In this document: piece by piece, positions 1 to 6,746 of the stretch
How the letters are laid out: every line of letters starts with the position of its first letter
Position numbering within the stretch: the first letter of the stretch is position 1
Origin: Puniceicoccales bacterium
Lineage (GTDB): Bacteria; Verrucomicrobiota; Verrucomicrobiia; Opitutales; LL51
Reading direction: 5' to 3'
DNA: 10,765 bases
NCBI GenBank assembly: GCA_031259665.1
Contig: JAIRLD010000069.1
Span: 1 to 10,765 of the forward strand
Notes under the pieces: model-generated
The model's database searches: none
What the model saw: the letters and a program-made list of their open reading frames with translations, nothing else
Told to the model about the DNA's origin: nothing
Made by a program: the position numbers and the translations under genes

Positions 1-586
1 GGAGATGCGGCTCGGCATGGTGTTCAAAAGGTCGCCGGAAAGGTTCCCGGAATAGTTGCCGAAGGGACAGCCATAGAAGCGGCGCGTTGTGCCATAGATA
101 ACAGTGGCGGTATTATACAGGATCTGTGTGGCATAGGTAGGCGGTATAGCTGGTGCTGCATTAGGTGAGTTAGGAGGCCCGATAGGTGCTGTGATAGTGG
201 GTATACTTGGAGAAGCAGCAGGCGAAGCGATTGGAAGGCTAATAGAAAGTAAATGCGAAGAAACGGAAGAGCAGCCGAAAAGAAAGCAGTCTTCAGAGAA
301 AAAGCCCGTGGTCAAAAAGAAAGAACCACTGATTATCAGACAAATGTTCGTTCCAGATCCTTCTTCAACTCAAAAAGCAAGCGGAGAAGAAGATCCCGAA
401 ATGCAATACTATTGTCAACATTGTAGTGCAAATTTTTGGAGGCGTCGTTCCCATGAGATAAGATGTGGTCCTGAACGTAAGAACAGTTGTCCCAGGTGTG
501 GTCGTCTTGGATCGCAAGCGACGCTTTTGGCGTCTCTCGGAGGGTCGTCCTTTGCCGATTTGAATTGTGGACTTTCCCGGTGGTGA
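1..586 (+). pseudogene. Glycine-zipper / zinc-ribbon protein, copy A, partial and frameshifted
   Basis: Reading from base 1 the frame gives GDAARHGVQKVAGKVPGIVA, close to residues 42-61 of the copy at 7006-7647. It then runs into a stop near base 170, because the frame shifts at about 137-145. The rest continues in another frame, open from a GTG at 191 to the TGA at 586. That part has a Gly/Ala-rich hydrophobic stretch, a Lys/Glu-rich linker, and a zinc-ribbon-like tail (YYCQHC, then a lone Cys, then CPRCG). The 5' end lies outside the window. Unlike copy B, it has lost the stop after the ribbon and reads about 20 extra residues. I do not recognise the family. Function is unknown; a membrane-inserting toxin module is one guess. 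Confidence 0.7.
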
Positions 587-694
587 ACTATTAAAATAAT
601 GACATCGATGAAATTAAGCTTGCTTTAAATAGTAAACCTCAATTGTAGTTGAATTATGAAAAAAACTTATAACTATGGAGATGGAATGTGAGCT

Positions 695-1396
695 ATGGAA
701 ATCGTAAAAAGGACAATAAAAGCGATTATTTATGCCTTTGTGGGTGGTTTAGGCGGTGGAATGGGCGCTGTAGCGGGAAGCGTTTCAACGAGGTTTCGTC
801 TAAGTATTCGTGCTTTTAAAGTAACAAGTATGATAGCTATTCCGGTAAGCATTTTGTATGTTTATTTCAGGATGAATGGTGTTTCTCTAAGTGAGGCAGG
901 GTTAAAATTGATTTCTGTGCTTATGGCAACGCCTCTGGTAGTATTCGTGTGGATTGTGGTTCCTTCTTTTGTTGAGTATGTAGAATATGTTGCTCGCGGG
1001 ATGGCAATGGGTGCTATAAGAGGAGCTCGGGGAGGCATTTTAGGAGGAAGCTTAGGGGGAGCTATAAATGGTATTGAAAGTGGAATCCTGTTAGGTTTTG
1101 TTTTTTGGATATTTACCAATATGCTCATTCGGATTTATTTTAATTGTTTTAAGAAGCTTGACAAGTGGTATTGGGAACAAACTTTGTGGATTATTCTCAT
1201 TTTTGCCTTGTTGAGATTAATTACTGGTATGATCGGCGGAGCTCAAAATTATACTTCAAAAATTATTCTAAAAAATGATACTTTAAAGGATGTTTTTCGC
1301 TCTACTTTTAAATATGCCTTACGAGGTTCTCGATTGAGGGTGTTTTCTGAAATTAATTGGGCCTCTGAAACCAAATCCTCCGGAACATCTCGCTGA
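695..1396 (+). CDS. Multi-pass membrane protein with glycine-zipper segments, unknown function
   Basis: 233 residues, intact. Likely membrane segments lie at about residues 9-30, 42-58, 68-96, 128-150 and 162-182. The first is glycine-rich (AFVGGLGGGMGAVAG), and a soluble-looking Gly-rich stretch lies at 108-126 (RGARGGILGGSLGGAING). The C-terminus is basic, and the last residues (SSGTSR) come from a junction with ankyrin-tail DNA, so the original end may have been lost. The ATG is supported by a GGAG about 15 bases upstream and by the aligned start at 7801, where GGAG sits closer. A frameshifted second copy lies at 7801-8506. It always follows the glycine-zipper/zinc-ribbon gene, so the two may work together, perhaps as pore-type toxin and membrane immunity protein; that is inference. 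I do not recognise the family. Confidence 0.75.
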   Translation: MEIVKRTIKAIIYAFVGGLGGGMGAVAGSVSTRFRLSIRAFKVTSMIAIPVSILYVYFRMNGVSLSEAGLKLISVLMATPLVVFVWIVVPSFVEYVEYVARGMAMGAIRGARGGILGGSLGGAINGIESGILLGFVFWIFTNMLIRIYFNCFKKLDKWYWEQTLWIILIFALLRLITGMIGGAQNYTSKIILKNDTLKDVFRSTFKYALRGSRLRVFSEINWASETKSSGTSR

Positions 1397-1610
1397 AAAA
1401 AATCCGGAGGAATCGGAGCGGCAAGCGATTGCCGATTTTCTTCGTCATTGGGACTCGGAGCAATACGCAATAGATGATGCGACGATTACCAATGCGGCGA
1501 AGGAAATCTGGGGATTGAATGGTGGCTTTAAATTTAATCCGGGGAAAAAAGCGGTTCAAAGCCTTTGTACGTCTCAACCTAGAATGGTAGCTCCTAGGGA
1601 CGGCGGCTAG
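1377..1610 (+). pseudogene. Ankyrin-protein tail remnant 1, fused out of frame to the membrane gene
   Basis: In the frame of base 1377 the DNA encodes HLAEKNPEESERQAIADFLR followed by HWDSEQYAIDDATITNAAKE, then stops at TAG 1608-1610. This matches residues 98-137 of the complete toxin at 8755-10248. The start is missing, since the piece begins inside the last codons of the membrane protein gene. A shift of one frame near 1590 would join it to the repeat and toxin reading frame that follows, in the same order as in the complete gene. It is therefore best read as the surviving middle of the N-terminus of the toxin gene that continues to 3102. Confidence 0.75.
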
Positions 1611-1617
1611 TGGTAGA

Positions 1618-1737
1618 TCCGGTGCCGCAAGTATTGCTCGACCTAGGGCCGCAGGTGTTACTCGACCTAGAGCTGTAAGTGCTGCTCAGCCCGGAGCCGC
1701 AGGTCTTACTAGACCTGGGACCACAGGTGCTACCATG
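1618..1737 (+). repeat. Five imperfect 24-base tandem repeats (8-residue coding units)
   Basis: The units begin at 1618, 1642, 1666, 1690 and 1714. Translated in the frame of the downstream gene they read SGAASIAR, PRAAGVTR, PRAVSAAQ, PGAAGLTR and PGTTGATM. The frame is open from 1591, although the first ATG comes only at 1735. The stretch takes the same place between ankyrin tail and toxin body as the Pro-rich repeats at 9271-9465, so it is probably a flexible linker. Copy-number change by slippage or recombination is possible. Confidence 0.8.
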
Positions 1738-2523
1738 GGAACTGCAATACAAGATATTCAGGGGATTACCGGAGAAAGCAACGAGTTTGATAATGCTGTT
1801 CGGTTAGCCAAGGAACAGTTAGAAGCGGCGCAAAGGGAAGTAGAAATAGCTAAAAGAGAAGTTGAGGAGTTCAAAACGCAAGTGTTTGTTAATTGCGATC
1901 GTCAAAATGAGCTTTCCCGAAAGATTGGCGATCAATGGGGTGTATACATGCAGCGGGGAGGCGGTGTTTGGCGGGCAGAAAGGATTCCTGAAGACAGATT
2001 AAGATTGATAAGAGAAGAGATAGAGAAAAAAAAATCAATAAAAGAAAAAAAAGAAACAATAGAGAGCCATGGAGGATATAAGCACTGTAGCTGTGGACTA
2101 ATAGGAGAAGTAGAAAAAGAAGAAAAAGAACTAGAGGAAAAGGAGAAGGAGCTAAGAGAATTAGGAGCTGCGATAAAAGAGTATGAAGGAATCAAAGGTG
2201 AACATGAAAAGTCGATAGAGGAATTAAAGTTGGCGGAAGAAAGATTGAAAGCAGCCATGGCGAATGTAGAGGAGTGGAATAAAAAAAGCGAAAAGACGTT
2301 AAAAAAACAAAAAGAAGAGAGGGGTAGGATAAAAAAAATAAAAGAGGAAGAGGAAGCCAAAAAAAGAGCGGAAGCTAGTGAGAAAAAAGAATCAGGAATG
2401 GGTCTCGGTGAAGTTGCTGCAGCGATGGTTCCCATTGCCCTTAATTTTATACCTGGAATGGCGGCGGTTAATACTGCGACAAAGGGGGTTCAGGTTGCAA
2501 AGGAAGTTTTGGATGGCGGTTGA
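1735..2523 (+). CDS. Coiled-coil and pre-toxin portion of a split polymorphic toxin
   Basis: 262 residues from the first ATG, but the frame is open from 1591 and the true N-terminus is probably the ankyrin-tail remnant upstream, lost through a frameshift near 1590. Residues 18-48 and 86-218 are Lys/Glu-rich heptad-like coiled coil. A CSC pair sits at 118-120. Residues 222-245 are hydrophobic with NFIPGMAAV, like the pre-toxin helices that precede polymorphic toxin tips. It ends at TGA 2521-2523, yet the same frame stays open to 2790 and then to 3102, so this stop looks premature. The opening (MGTAIQDIQGITG) resembles AAIQGIQEATGG encoded near 7031-7066 in front of the glycine-zipper gene, showing that different bodies are joined to one head. 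Function of the coiled coil is unknown. Confidence 0.6.
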   Translation: MGTAIQDIQGITGESNEFDNAVRLAKEQLEAAQREVEIAKREVEEFKTQVFVNCDRQNELSRKIGDQWGVYMQRGGGVWRAERIPEDRLRLIREEIEKKKSIKEKKETIESHGGYKHCSCGLIGEVEKEEKELEEKEKELRELGAAIKEYEGIKGEHEKSIEELKLAEERLKAAMANVEEWNKKSEKTLKKQKEERGRIKKIKEEEEAKKRAEASEKKESGMGLGEVAAAMVPIALNFIPGMAAVNTATKGVQVAKEVLDGG

Positions 2524-2793
2524 ACACTTTGGAATATTTATAAGGCTATAGATACTGCGATTGCGGTTGCCGATACCGTGCGGGAGTTGAGTGCCGATCG
2601 CAGCTCTAACGAGGAAAAACCAGTTGCCAGTCAGAGTTCCAGCGGACCCACTAATCCCCCGCAAAATCCCCAAAATGATCCCAAAGATCCTAAGGATAAA
2701 GATAAGCCTGAAAAACCAAAGGCTGAAAAACCAAAAGCAGCCGTAGGAGATGCTGAAAAATATAGAGGTTTAAAAAAAGATGCAGTACTTTGA
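2524..2793 (+). pseudogene. Proline/lysine-rich linker segment between two in-frame TGA codons
   Basis: This is the same frame as 1735-2523. It begins TLWNIYKAIDTAIAVADTVR, then becomes a Pro/Asp/Lys-rich linker, then AEKPKAAVGDAEKYRGLKKD, and ends at TGA 2791-2793. The last part matches residues 184-202 of the 3099-4334 protein (EKPKAVVGDTKEYRVLKK). There, the codon at the place of this TGA is GGA (Gly), so a single G-to-T change explains the stop. No good start codon with a ribosome binding site is visible inside the segment, so it is probably not translated alone. Confidence 0.65.
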
Positions 2794-2814
2794 GATAACA
2801 TAGAAGGCCATCAT

Positions 2815-3102
2815 ATGCCATCTAAAGCTTACACAGGAAAACACGGAGTTAAAGAAGGTGATGGCATTGCTATGAATATGAGAAGAGAAGATCATGCATT
2901 GACAAGGACGCATGGAAATCGTAGTAATGCTCGATCGAATCTAAAGCCTAGAGATGAATTGGCAGCAGACGTTCGTGATGTGCGAAAGATTTGCCAGGAC
3001 AAAGGGAGGTATACTCCCGGAATCAGAAAAGGACTACAGGGAGTTATTAAGAAGAACGAGGAAAAGTTTCCCCATTTATACGGAAAGGATGTAAAGAAAT
3101 GA
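2815..3102 (+). CDS. HNH/Endonuclease VII-like toxin domain (C-terminal tip of split toxin)
   Basis: 95 residues from ATG 2815; the frame is really open from 2794, just after the TGA. The preceding codons give EGHH, so the tip starts EGHHMPSKAY, followed by GDGIAMNM, EDHALTRTHGNR and a C-terminal helical part containing VRDVRKICQDKGRY. The HH pair, the DH, and the late D/R-rich helix resemble toxins of the HNH/ENDO VII nuclease group with a conserved GHH or AHH signature, which cut DNA. The ATG used here would lose the first His pair, so an active protein needs readthrough or repair of the TGA. The gene overlaps the following immunity gene by four bases (ATGA), the usual toxin/immunity arrangement. 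Confidence 0.65.
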   Translation: MPSKAYTGKHGVKEGDGIAMNMRREDHALTRTHGNRSNARSNLKPRDELAADVRDVRKICQDKGRYTPGIRKGLQGVIKKNEEKFPHLYGKDVKK

Positions 3103-4334
3103 TCGATAAACAAATGTTAAAACGGATTAAGCAATTATCGAAAGGATTAACGGAAGAAGATGTAGCGGAGTTTGGCCGTATTATGGAAGCCATAGCGGAA
3201 AAGGATAAAACGGAAGAGGATGAGAAACTTCTTCCGGATTTGTTTTTGCTCTTTGATGATGCTTGGACTTCCGATGGAATTATATATCCACTGCTTCATG
3301 CTGTCGAATCGTTTGAAGTTACATTTTATACAAAAACCTTCTTAAAAACACTTAAGGATTCCTATGGTCATGCTCCAGAATCTATGGAATGGTTGTTCAT
3401 AGGAATGATGAATCATGATCTTGCTTTAGAAGTAATTAAGGAAAATATTCATTTAGCTGACAAAGAAACATTTTTGGCACTATTGGATTTCTTCGAGAAT
3501 GATGAACCATTATTAGAATACCACAAACAAATTATTGCAGAATTAAGAGTGTTGGTGAATACTTTCAGCAAAAAAACCGGAACCGGCGATGGTGGTGGCG
3601 GCAAACCCGCGCCGAAACCGGAACCACCGAAATTCGAAGCACCGAAAGTTGAAAAACCAAAAGCAGTAGTAGGGGACACTAAAGAATATAGAGTTTTAAA
3701 AAAGGGTAGAGTGCTTGGAGATGGGATAGAAGCGCACCATATGCCATCTAAAGCTTACCTGGAAAAACATGGCATTAAAAAAGGCGATGGAATTGCCATG
3801 AATATGAAAAAAGAAGATCACGTATTGACAAGGACGTATGGAAATCGTAATAATGCTCAATCGAATTTGAAGTCCAGAGATGAATTATTAGAACGGATAA
3901 AATTCTTATCGAAAGGATTAACGGAAGAAGATGTGGCAGAATTTGGCCGTATTATGGGAGTCATAGCGGAAAAGGATAAAACGGAAGAGGATGAGAAACT
4001 TCTTCCAGATTTGTTTTTGCTTTTTTATGACGATTGGACTTCTGAGGGAATTATTTGTCCTCTCATTCATGCCGTTGAATCGTTTGAAGATTCTTTTTAT
4101 GTAGAAACTTTTTTAAAAGGTCTTAAGGATTTCTACAACAATTCGAAAGAGTGCATAGAGGGGCAGTTTTATAGAATAATGAACCACAATCCATCCTTAG
4201 AGATACTTAAAAAAAACGTTCATTTAGCTGATAAGAAAACACTTTTAGCGCTATTAGATAATATAGAAAATGATGAACCATTGGAAAGACACAAACCAAT
4301 CATTACAGAGTTAAGAGCATTGGTGAATACATGA
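3099..4334 (+). CDS. Chimeric protein: Imm30-like immunity, truncated HNH toxin, second Imm30-like immunity
   Basis: 411 residues. Residues 1-155 and 264-411 are two copies of one immunity-type domain (KGLTEEDVAEFGRIM, LLPDLFLLF, HAVESFE, HLADK). This pattern resembles the Imm30 family from memory; no search was run. Between them lie a Gly/Pro/Lys-rich linker (156-200) and the front part of an HNH toxin (201-263: AHHMPSKAY at 212-220, EDH at 239-241). The toxin lacks the roughly 48 C-terminal residues present at 2815-3102. At the junction RDEL is followed directly by LERIKFLSKG, so the toxin end and the start of the second immunity gene were deleted in frame. The start overlaps the upstream toxin stop. 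It probably acts as an immunity protein, with the toxin half inactive. A terminator follows at 4373. Confidence 0.75.
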   Translation: MIDKQMLKRIKQLSKGLTEEDVAEFGRIMEAIAEKDKTEEDEKLLPDLFLLFDDAWTSDGIIYPLLHAVESFEVTFYTKTFLKTLKDSYGHAPESMEWLFIGMMNHDLALEVIKENIHLADKETFLALLDFFENDEPLLEYHKQIIAELRVLVNTFSKKTGTGDGGGGKPAPKPEPPKFEAPKVEKPKAVVGDTKEYRVLKKGRVLGDGIEAHHMPSKAYLEKHGIKKGDGIAMNMKKEDHVLTRTYGNRNNAQSNLKSRDELLERIKFLSKGLTEEDVAEFGRIMGVIAEKDKTEEDEKLLPDLFLLFYDDWTSEGIICPLIHAVESFEDSFYVETFLKGLKDFYNNSKECIEGQFYRIMNHNPSLEILKKNVHLADKKTLLALLDNIENDEPLERHKPIITELRALVNT

Positions 4335-4372
4335 CGTGACCATATAATCGAGTTATTTTTTTATTTGAAGGG

Positions 4373-4401
4373 AACGCCAATATAGTTTTTGGCGTTTTTT
4401 T
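4373..4401 (+). terminator. Rho-independent terminator after the chimeric immunity gene
   Basis: A perfect 8-base stem (AACGCCAA with TTGGCGTT), an 8-base loop and a run of seven T form a standard intrinsic terminator. It lies 38 bases after the TGA at 4332-4334 and closes the HNH toxin/immunity unit, so the cassette at 4435 would need its own promoter or readthrough. Confidence 0.85.
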
Positions 4402-4434
4402 ATAATTAAGTGCAGCAAAAAGGCGTGAGAGGCG

Positions 4435-4794
4435 ATGGAAGTTTCGGCCTCGAAGTTTATACCCAGTAGTGTCCCCAAACCAATTCCTAACCCCGCTCCG
4501 AGGCTGGAGCTGCCGAAAGCAAAAGTGCCAAAAGTAGAAAAGAAAGTTGTACATTTTTGACAAAATCCTAATCAGTCTCGCCATACATTTAGGCATACTG
4601 AAGAGCATGGATTACGAAATAAACAAGTTAAATTAGCTGTAGAAGAAGATTTAGGAAAAAATATGCGAAAAATTGACTTAAATAAATCATATAAAGGAAC
4701 AGTTAAAGTTAATGGAATTGAACTAGAATATAATGCTCAAGAAGTTGCTTCTGGAGAGATTAACATTGGGAAAATAATAATAAAAAAGAAGTAA
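4435..4794 (+). pseudogene. Orphan toxin cassette of unrecognised type, interrupted by TGA
   Basis: From ATG 4435 the frame reads a Pro/Lys-rich linker (starting MEVSASKFIPSSVPKP), meets TGA at 4558-4560, and then stays open to TAA 4792-4794. The second part contains RHTFRHTEEHGLRNKQVKLA and later KVNGIELEYNAQEVASGEI, a compact 78-residue unit like a small toxin tip. The linker DNA shares a 14-base block (4437-4450) with the linker of the next cassette (5703-5716). The stop lies one base before the ATG of the immunity gene at 4796, which supports a toxin/immunity pair. There is no long N-terminal carrier, so this is a displaced tip, not a free-standing toxin. I do not recognise the toxin family. 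Confidence 0.6.
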
Positions 4795-4795
4795 A

Positions 4796-5490
4796 ATGAT
4801 TAGAAGCTTAAGTGACATAGAAAAAAACTGCTGCTGACAATGCCTGTTACTGAATGTAAGTATAGGCAAATGATTGAAAATTTGATAGATAAATTTGTCG
4901 TTGAAGAAATGGAAGACGGAGGTATGGGAAGCTTGGCTTTCGATCCAATGGGAAATAATTACTTCCGTGAAAGAGGTGTAAATATACAAAACAAATATAA
5001 AGGTAAAAACGTAAAAGTATATTTTGATAATAGAATGTTTTCAAAGATAATATCCGAAATTGAAACCAATGATTCCGATGGAGTACCTGTGTCCATAGCT
5101 TTATACGTAGATAACTTCGACAATATATACGAACTTGATGTTTGGAAGGTCAATTTTGATCGAACGTGTGACTTATCAGTATGTTGCGACAATTACATGC
5201 GAGGTACCATATCGGGGCGCGAAGGTTTTTTTAGAAAAGAAGAAATAAAAAATGGGAAAAAATATCTATATGTGTGTTATGATGCTGGAGAGGGTGGAGT
5301 AACATGTGGTAGAGTACTTCCTATTCATGAAAACAGTGATAGGATCAAAATCGAGTCGAGAGCCGAAGTTCAAAAATCTCTTTGCAAACATCAAGGAAGA
5401 GAGTATATACCCGATCCAGATCTTCCCAAAGTGAAGCCACTTCCGGAGGAATTCAAAACCGACGAATGGTGGAAAAAGCGTGGATTATGA
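4796..5490 (+). CDS. Two-domain immunity protein (DUF6984-like N-terminus), frameshifted at an A7 run
   Basis: The uninterrupted reading frame starts at ATG 4840 (216 residues) but has no ribosome binding site there. ATG 4796, one base after the toxin stop, encodes MIRSLSDIEK and then shifts out of frame at seven A (4821-4827). One extra A would give MIRSLSDIEKKLLLTMPVTE and join the main frame exactly. From the 4840 start, residues 21-31 (VEEMEDGGMGS), 78-90 (DSDGVPVSIALYV) and 98-107 (ELDVWKVNFD) resemble the DUF6984 pattern as I remember it. A second part starts near residue 115 (CCDNYM) and ends FKTDEWWKKRGL, the ending shared with the protein at 5986-6660. It is probably cytoplasmic and would neutralise the toxin encoded at 4435-4794. 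Either the gene is broken or slippage restores it. Confidence 0.65.
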
Positions 5491-5518
5491 TATTTTAATA
5501 AAAATAAAGTAAACCCTA

Positions 5519-5553
5519 AGCCGTTGCCGACGTTTTGGACGAAGGCAACGGCT
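5519..5553 (+). repeat. Perfect 10-base inverted repeat at the immunity gene 3' boundary
   Basis: AGCCGTTGCC and GGCAACGGCT flank a 15-base loop. The same hairpin, with one G-T pair, recurs at 6692-6726 after the next immunity gene, where it is followed by seven T. Here it is followed by GAAAAATA, so it is at best a weak terminator. It is also read through by the toxin cassette that begins in it. Confidence 0.8.
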
Positions 5554-5979
5554 GAAAAATATCAAGAAACTGGAAATATTTTGGATGCCGTAGGGGCCGG
5601 AGTTGAAGATGCTGCCCTTACTGTCGCCGGTGGAAAATTGGTGAAAGTGGGCCGAAAACTGGCTGCTCCCCGAGCTGCTACTCCCAAACTTGCCTTTGAA
5701 ACGGAAGTTTCGGCCTTTGAAAACGTTAATACTTCTGCAGCGAATAAACAAATAGGGAAAATAAAAAAGGAAGATTTTGGAGGAGGTGAAATGAGGACCG
5801 ATGGTAAAGATTTATATCGATTTGATCGCGCTCATCAAACGGGTAAAATTCATTTAGAAAAGTACGTAAAAACCGGAAAAGGATGGCAATCCTATGCCGA
5901 ATGCGATCCTAACACTTTAAAGGAAATTCCTGGAAGTGTGGAAAAAATTGCCAAACAAAAGAGAAAGCCCATTAAGTAA
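5524..5979 (+). CDS. Orphan colicin E3-like ribonuclease toxin cassette with pre-toxin linker
   Basis: 151 residues from a TTG at 5524, a start with no support because it lies in a hairpin. Residues 11-45 (EKYQETGNILDAVGAG, then AALTVAGGKLVKVGRKLA) are a pre-toxin linker. Residues 91-151 form the tip. It contains Y98, D101, H104, E112 and Y114 in YRFDRAH...HLEKY, and DPNT at 128-131. Colicin E3 has YEWDSQH..LE.Y and DPKT in the same order, so a cytotoxic rRNA-cutting fold is proposed, with about four extra residues between His and Glu. An AGGAGG at 5781-5786 precedes ATG 5791, which would release the 62-residue tip alone. The stop lies six bases before the next immunity gene. It lacks any delivery region, so it is either a displaced tip or silent. 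Confidence 0.65.
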   Translation: MPTFWTKATAEKYQETGNILDAVGAGVEDAALTVAGGKLVKVGRKLAAPRAATPKLAFETEVSAFENVNTSAANKQIGKIKKEDFGGGEMRTDGKDLYRFDRAHQTGKIHLEKYVKTGKGWQSYAECDPNTLKEIPGSVEKIAKQKRKPIK

Positions 5980-5985
5980 TAAAGA

Positions 5986-6660
5986 ATGGAAAATATTAGT
6001 GAGTGCCTATTTAAAGTGATAAGCAACTGTAGTAAATTACAGTTGTATTATGACCATGAAGATAAATGTTTTTCAATTCCTTTATATTTTCATGGAGAAC
6101 AAGGATATTATTTATCCTTTGATCCATGGAATGGTTCTGAACTAAGGTGTATGTATGATCGTGAATTTGTTAGTAATTATAAAAATAACATAAGGATAGA
6201 AAAAAAACTTTGGAAGAAACACCGATGGACATGTTATTTAGAAAATAGCAAACTACATGAAAAAGAACTCCATGAATTTTTAGGTAAATTTGGCCCTGTA
6301 AGTTCTCCCAAAAATAGAAAGTGGCAAGATTTGCAACTAAGATGTGACAGAAATTCGCATTTAGTTAAGGGAGTTTGTGATAATCTGGGTTATTTCTTAA
6401 AAGGAGGAGAAAAAGAATATATGGTTCCTATTGTTCATATTTCGAATATCCGTATATATGCTATTCTTAATAAGAAAGAGTATGGAGGATTTGAGCCGAT
6501 GGATTACTGTCTATTTTGCGGGGAAAAGTTTCCGGAGCGTTTAGACGAAGAGTTGAGCAAAATCTTGCAAACGGAATACGGTTTGAAGTCGTGGAAAGAT
6601 TACAAAAAAGCCCCAACCGAGTTTCACAGTGACAAGTGGTGGAAAAAGCGTGGGTTGTGA
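5986..6660 (+). CDS. Immunity protein for the adjacent E3-like toxin (DUF6980-like C-terminus)
   Basis: 224 residues, intact, starting six bases after the toxin stop with no strong ribosome binding site, so translation may be coupled. The N-terminal half (1-110) is unrecognised, with aromatic and basic residues (SIPLYFHGEQGYYLSFDPWN). The C-terminal half has scattered Cys (C120, C131) and then CLFCGEKFP at 175-183, an acidic helix, and FHSDKWWKKRGL at the end. The CxxCG-x-x-P and DxWWxxR pattern resembles DUF6980 as remembered, and its CxxC may bind zinc. The same C-terminal ending occurs in the protein at 4796-5490, although the rest differs, which suggests mosaic exchange between immunity genes. 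It is expected to be cytoplasmic and to bind the toxin tip. The stop is followed by a terminator. Confidence 0.65.
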   Translation: MENISECLFKVISNCSKLQLYYDHEDKCFSIPLYFHGEQGYYLSFDPWNGSELRCMYDREFVSNYKNNIRIEKKLWKKHRWTCYLENSKLHEKELHEFLGKFGPVSSPKNRKWQDLQLRCDRNSHLVKGVCDNLGYFLKGGEKEYMVPIVHISNIRIYAILNKKEYGGFEPMDYCLFCGEKFPERLDEELSKILQTEYGLKSWKDYKKAPTEFHSDKWWKKRGL

Positions 6661-6691
6661 TATTCCGATAAAAAAACTAAAATAAACCCCC

Positions 6692-6736
6692 AGCCGTTGC
6701 CAACGTTTTAATCGGAGGCAATGGCTTGATTTTTTT
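6692..6736 (+). terminator. Rho-independent terminator after the second immunity gene
   Basis: AGCCGTTGCC pairs with GGCAATGGCT (one G-T pair) around a 15-base loop and is followed by TGA and seven T. It is homologous to the hairpin at 5519-5553, and the DNA from the shared WWKKRGL codons through the hairpin is alike in both places. It closes the toxin/immunity unit at 5524-6660. Confidence 0.85.
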
Positions 6737-6746
6737 GTATTTGTTA

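Larger units (their letters stand above)
1..1520 (+). repeat. Segmental duplication, copy A (pairs with 7129-8620)
   Basis: This block holds the same gene order as 7129-8620: glycine-zipper/zinc-ribbon gene, about 110 bases of intergenic DNA, membrane protein gene, then an ankyrin-tail remnant. The first 15 bases of the window match those starting at 7129, and the membrane-protein start codons (695 and 7801) fall at the same place in each copy. Both copies share the unusual junction where the membrane protein gene runs into ankyrin-tail DNA, so the junction formed before the duplication. The left limit is cut by the window edge. The intergenic stretch 587-694 is clearly related to 7690-7800 but holds no gene I can see. 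Confidence 0.85.

Noticed and set aside
1932..2435. Long minus-strand frame rich in Ser and Phe
   Set aside because: It is the complement of Lys/Glu-rich coiled-coil coding DNA (AAA, GAA give TTT, TTC), with no start signal or recognisable domain.
1735..4560. Alternative genetic code with TGA read as Trp, suggested by three in-frame TGA codons
   Set aside because: TGA ends both immunity genes at the same homologous residue (WWKKRGL) and the 695, 3099 and 2815 frames. Trp is written TGG throughout, and one TGA replaces a Gly codon of the paralog.
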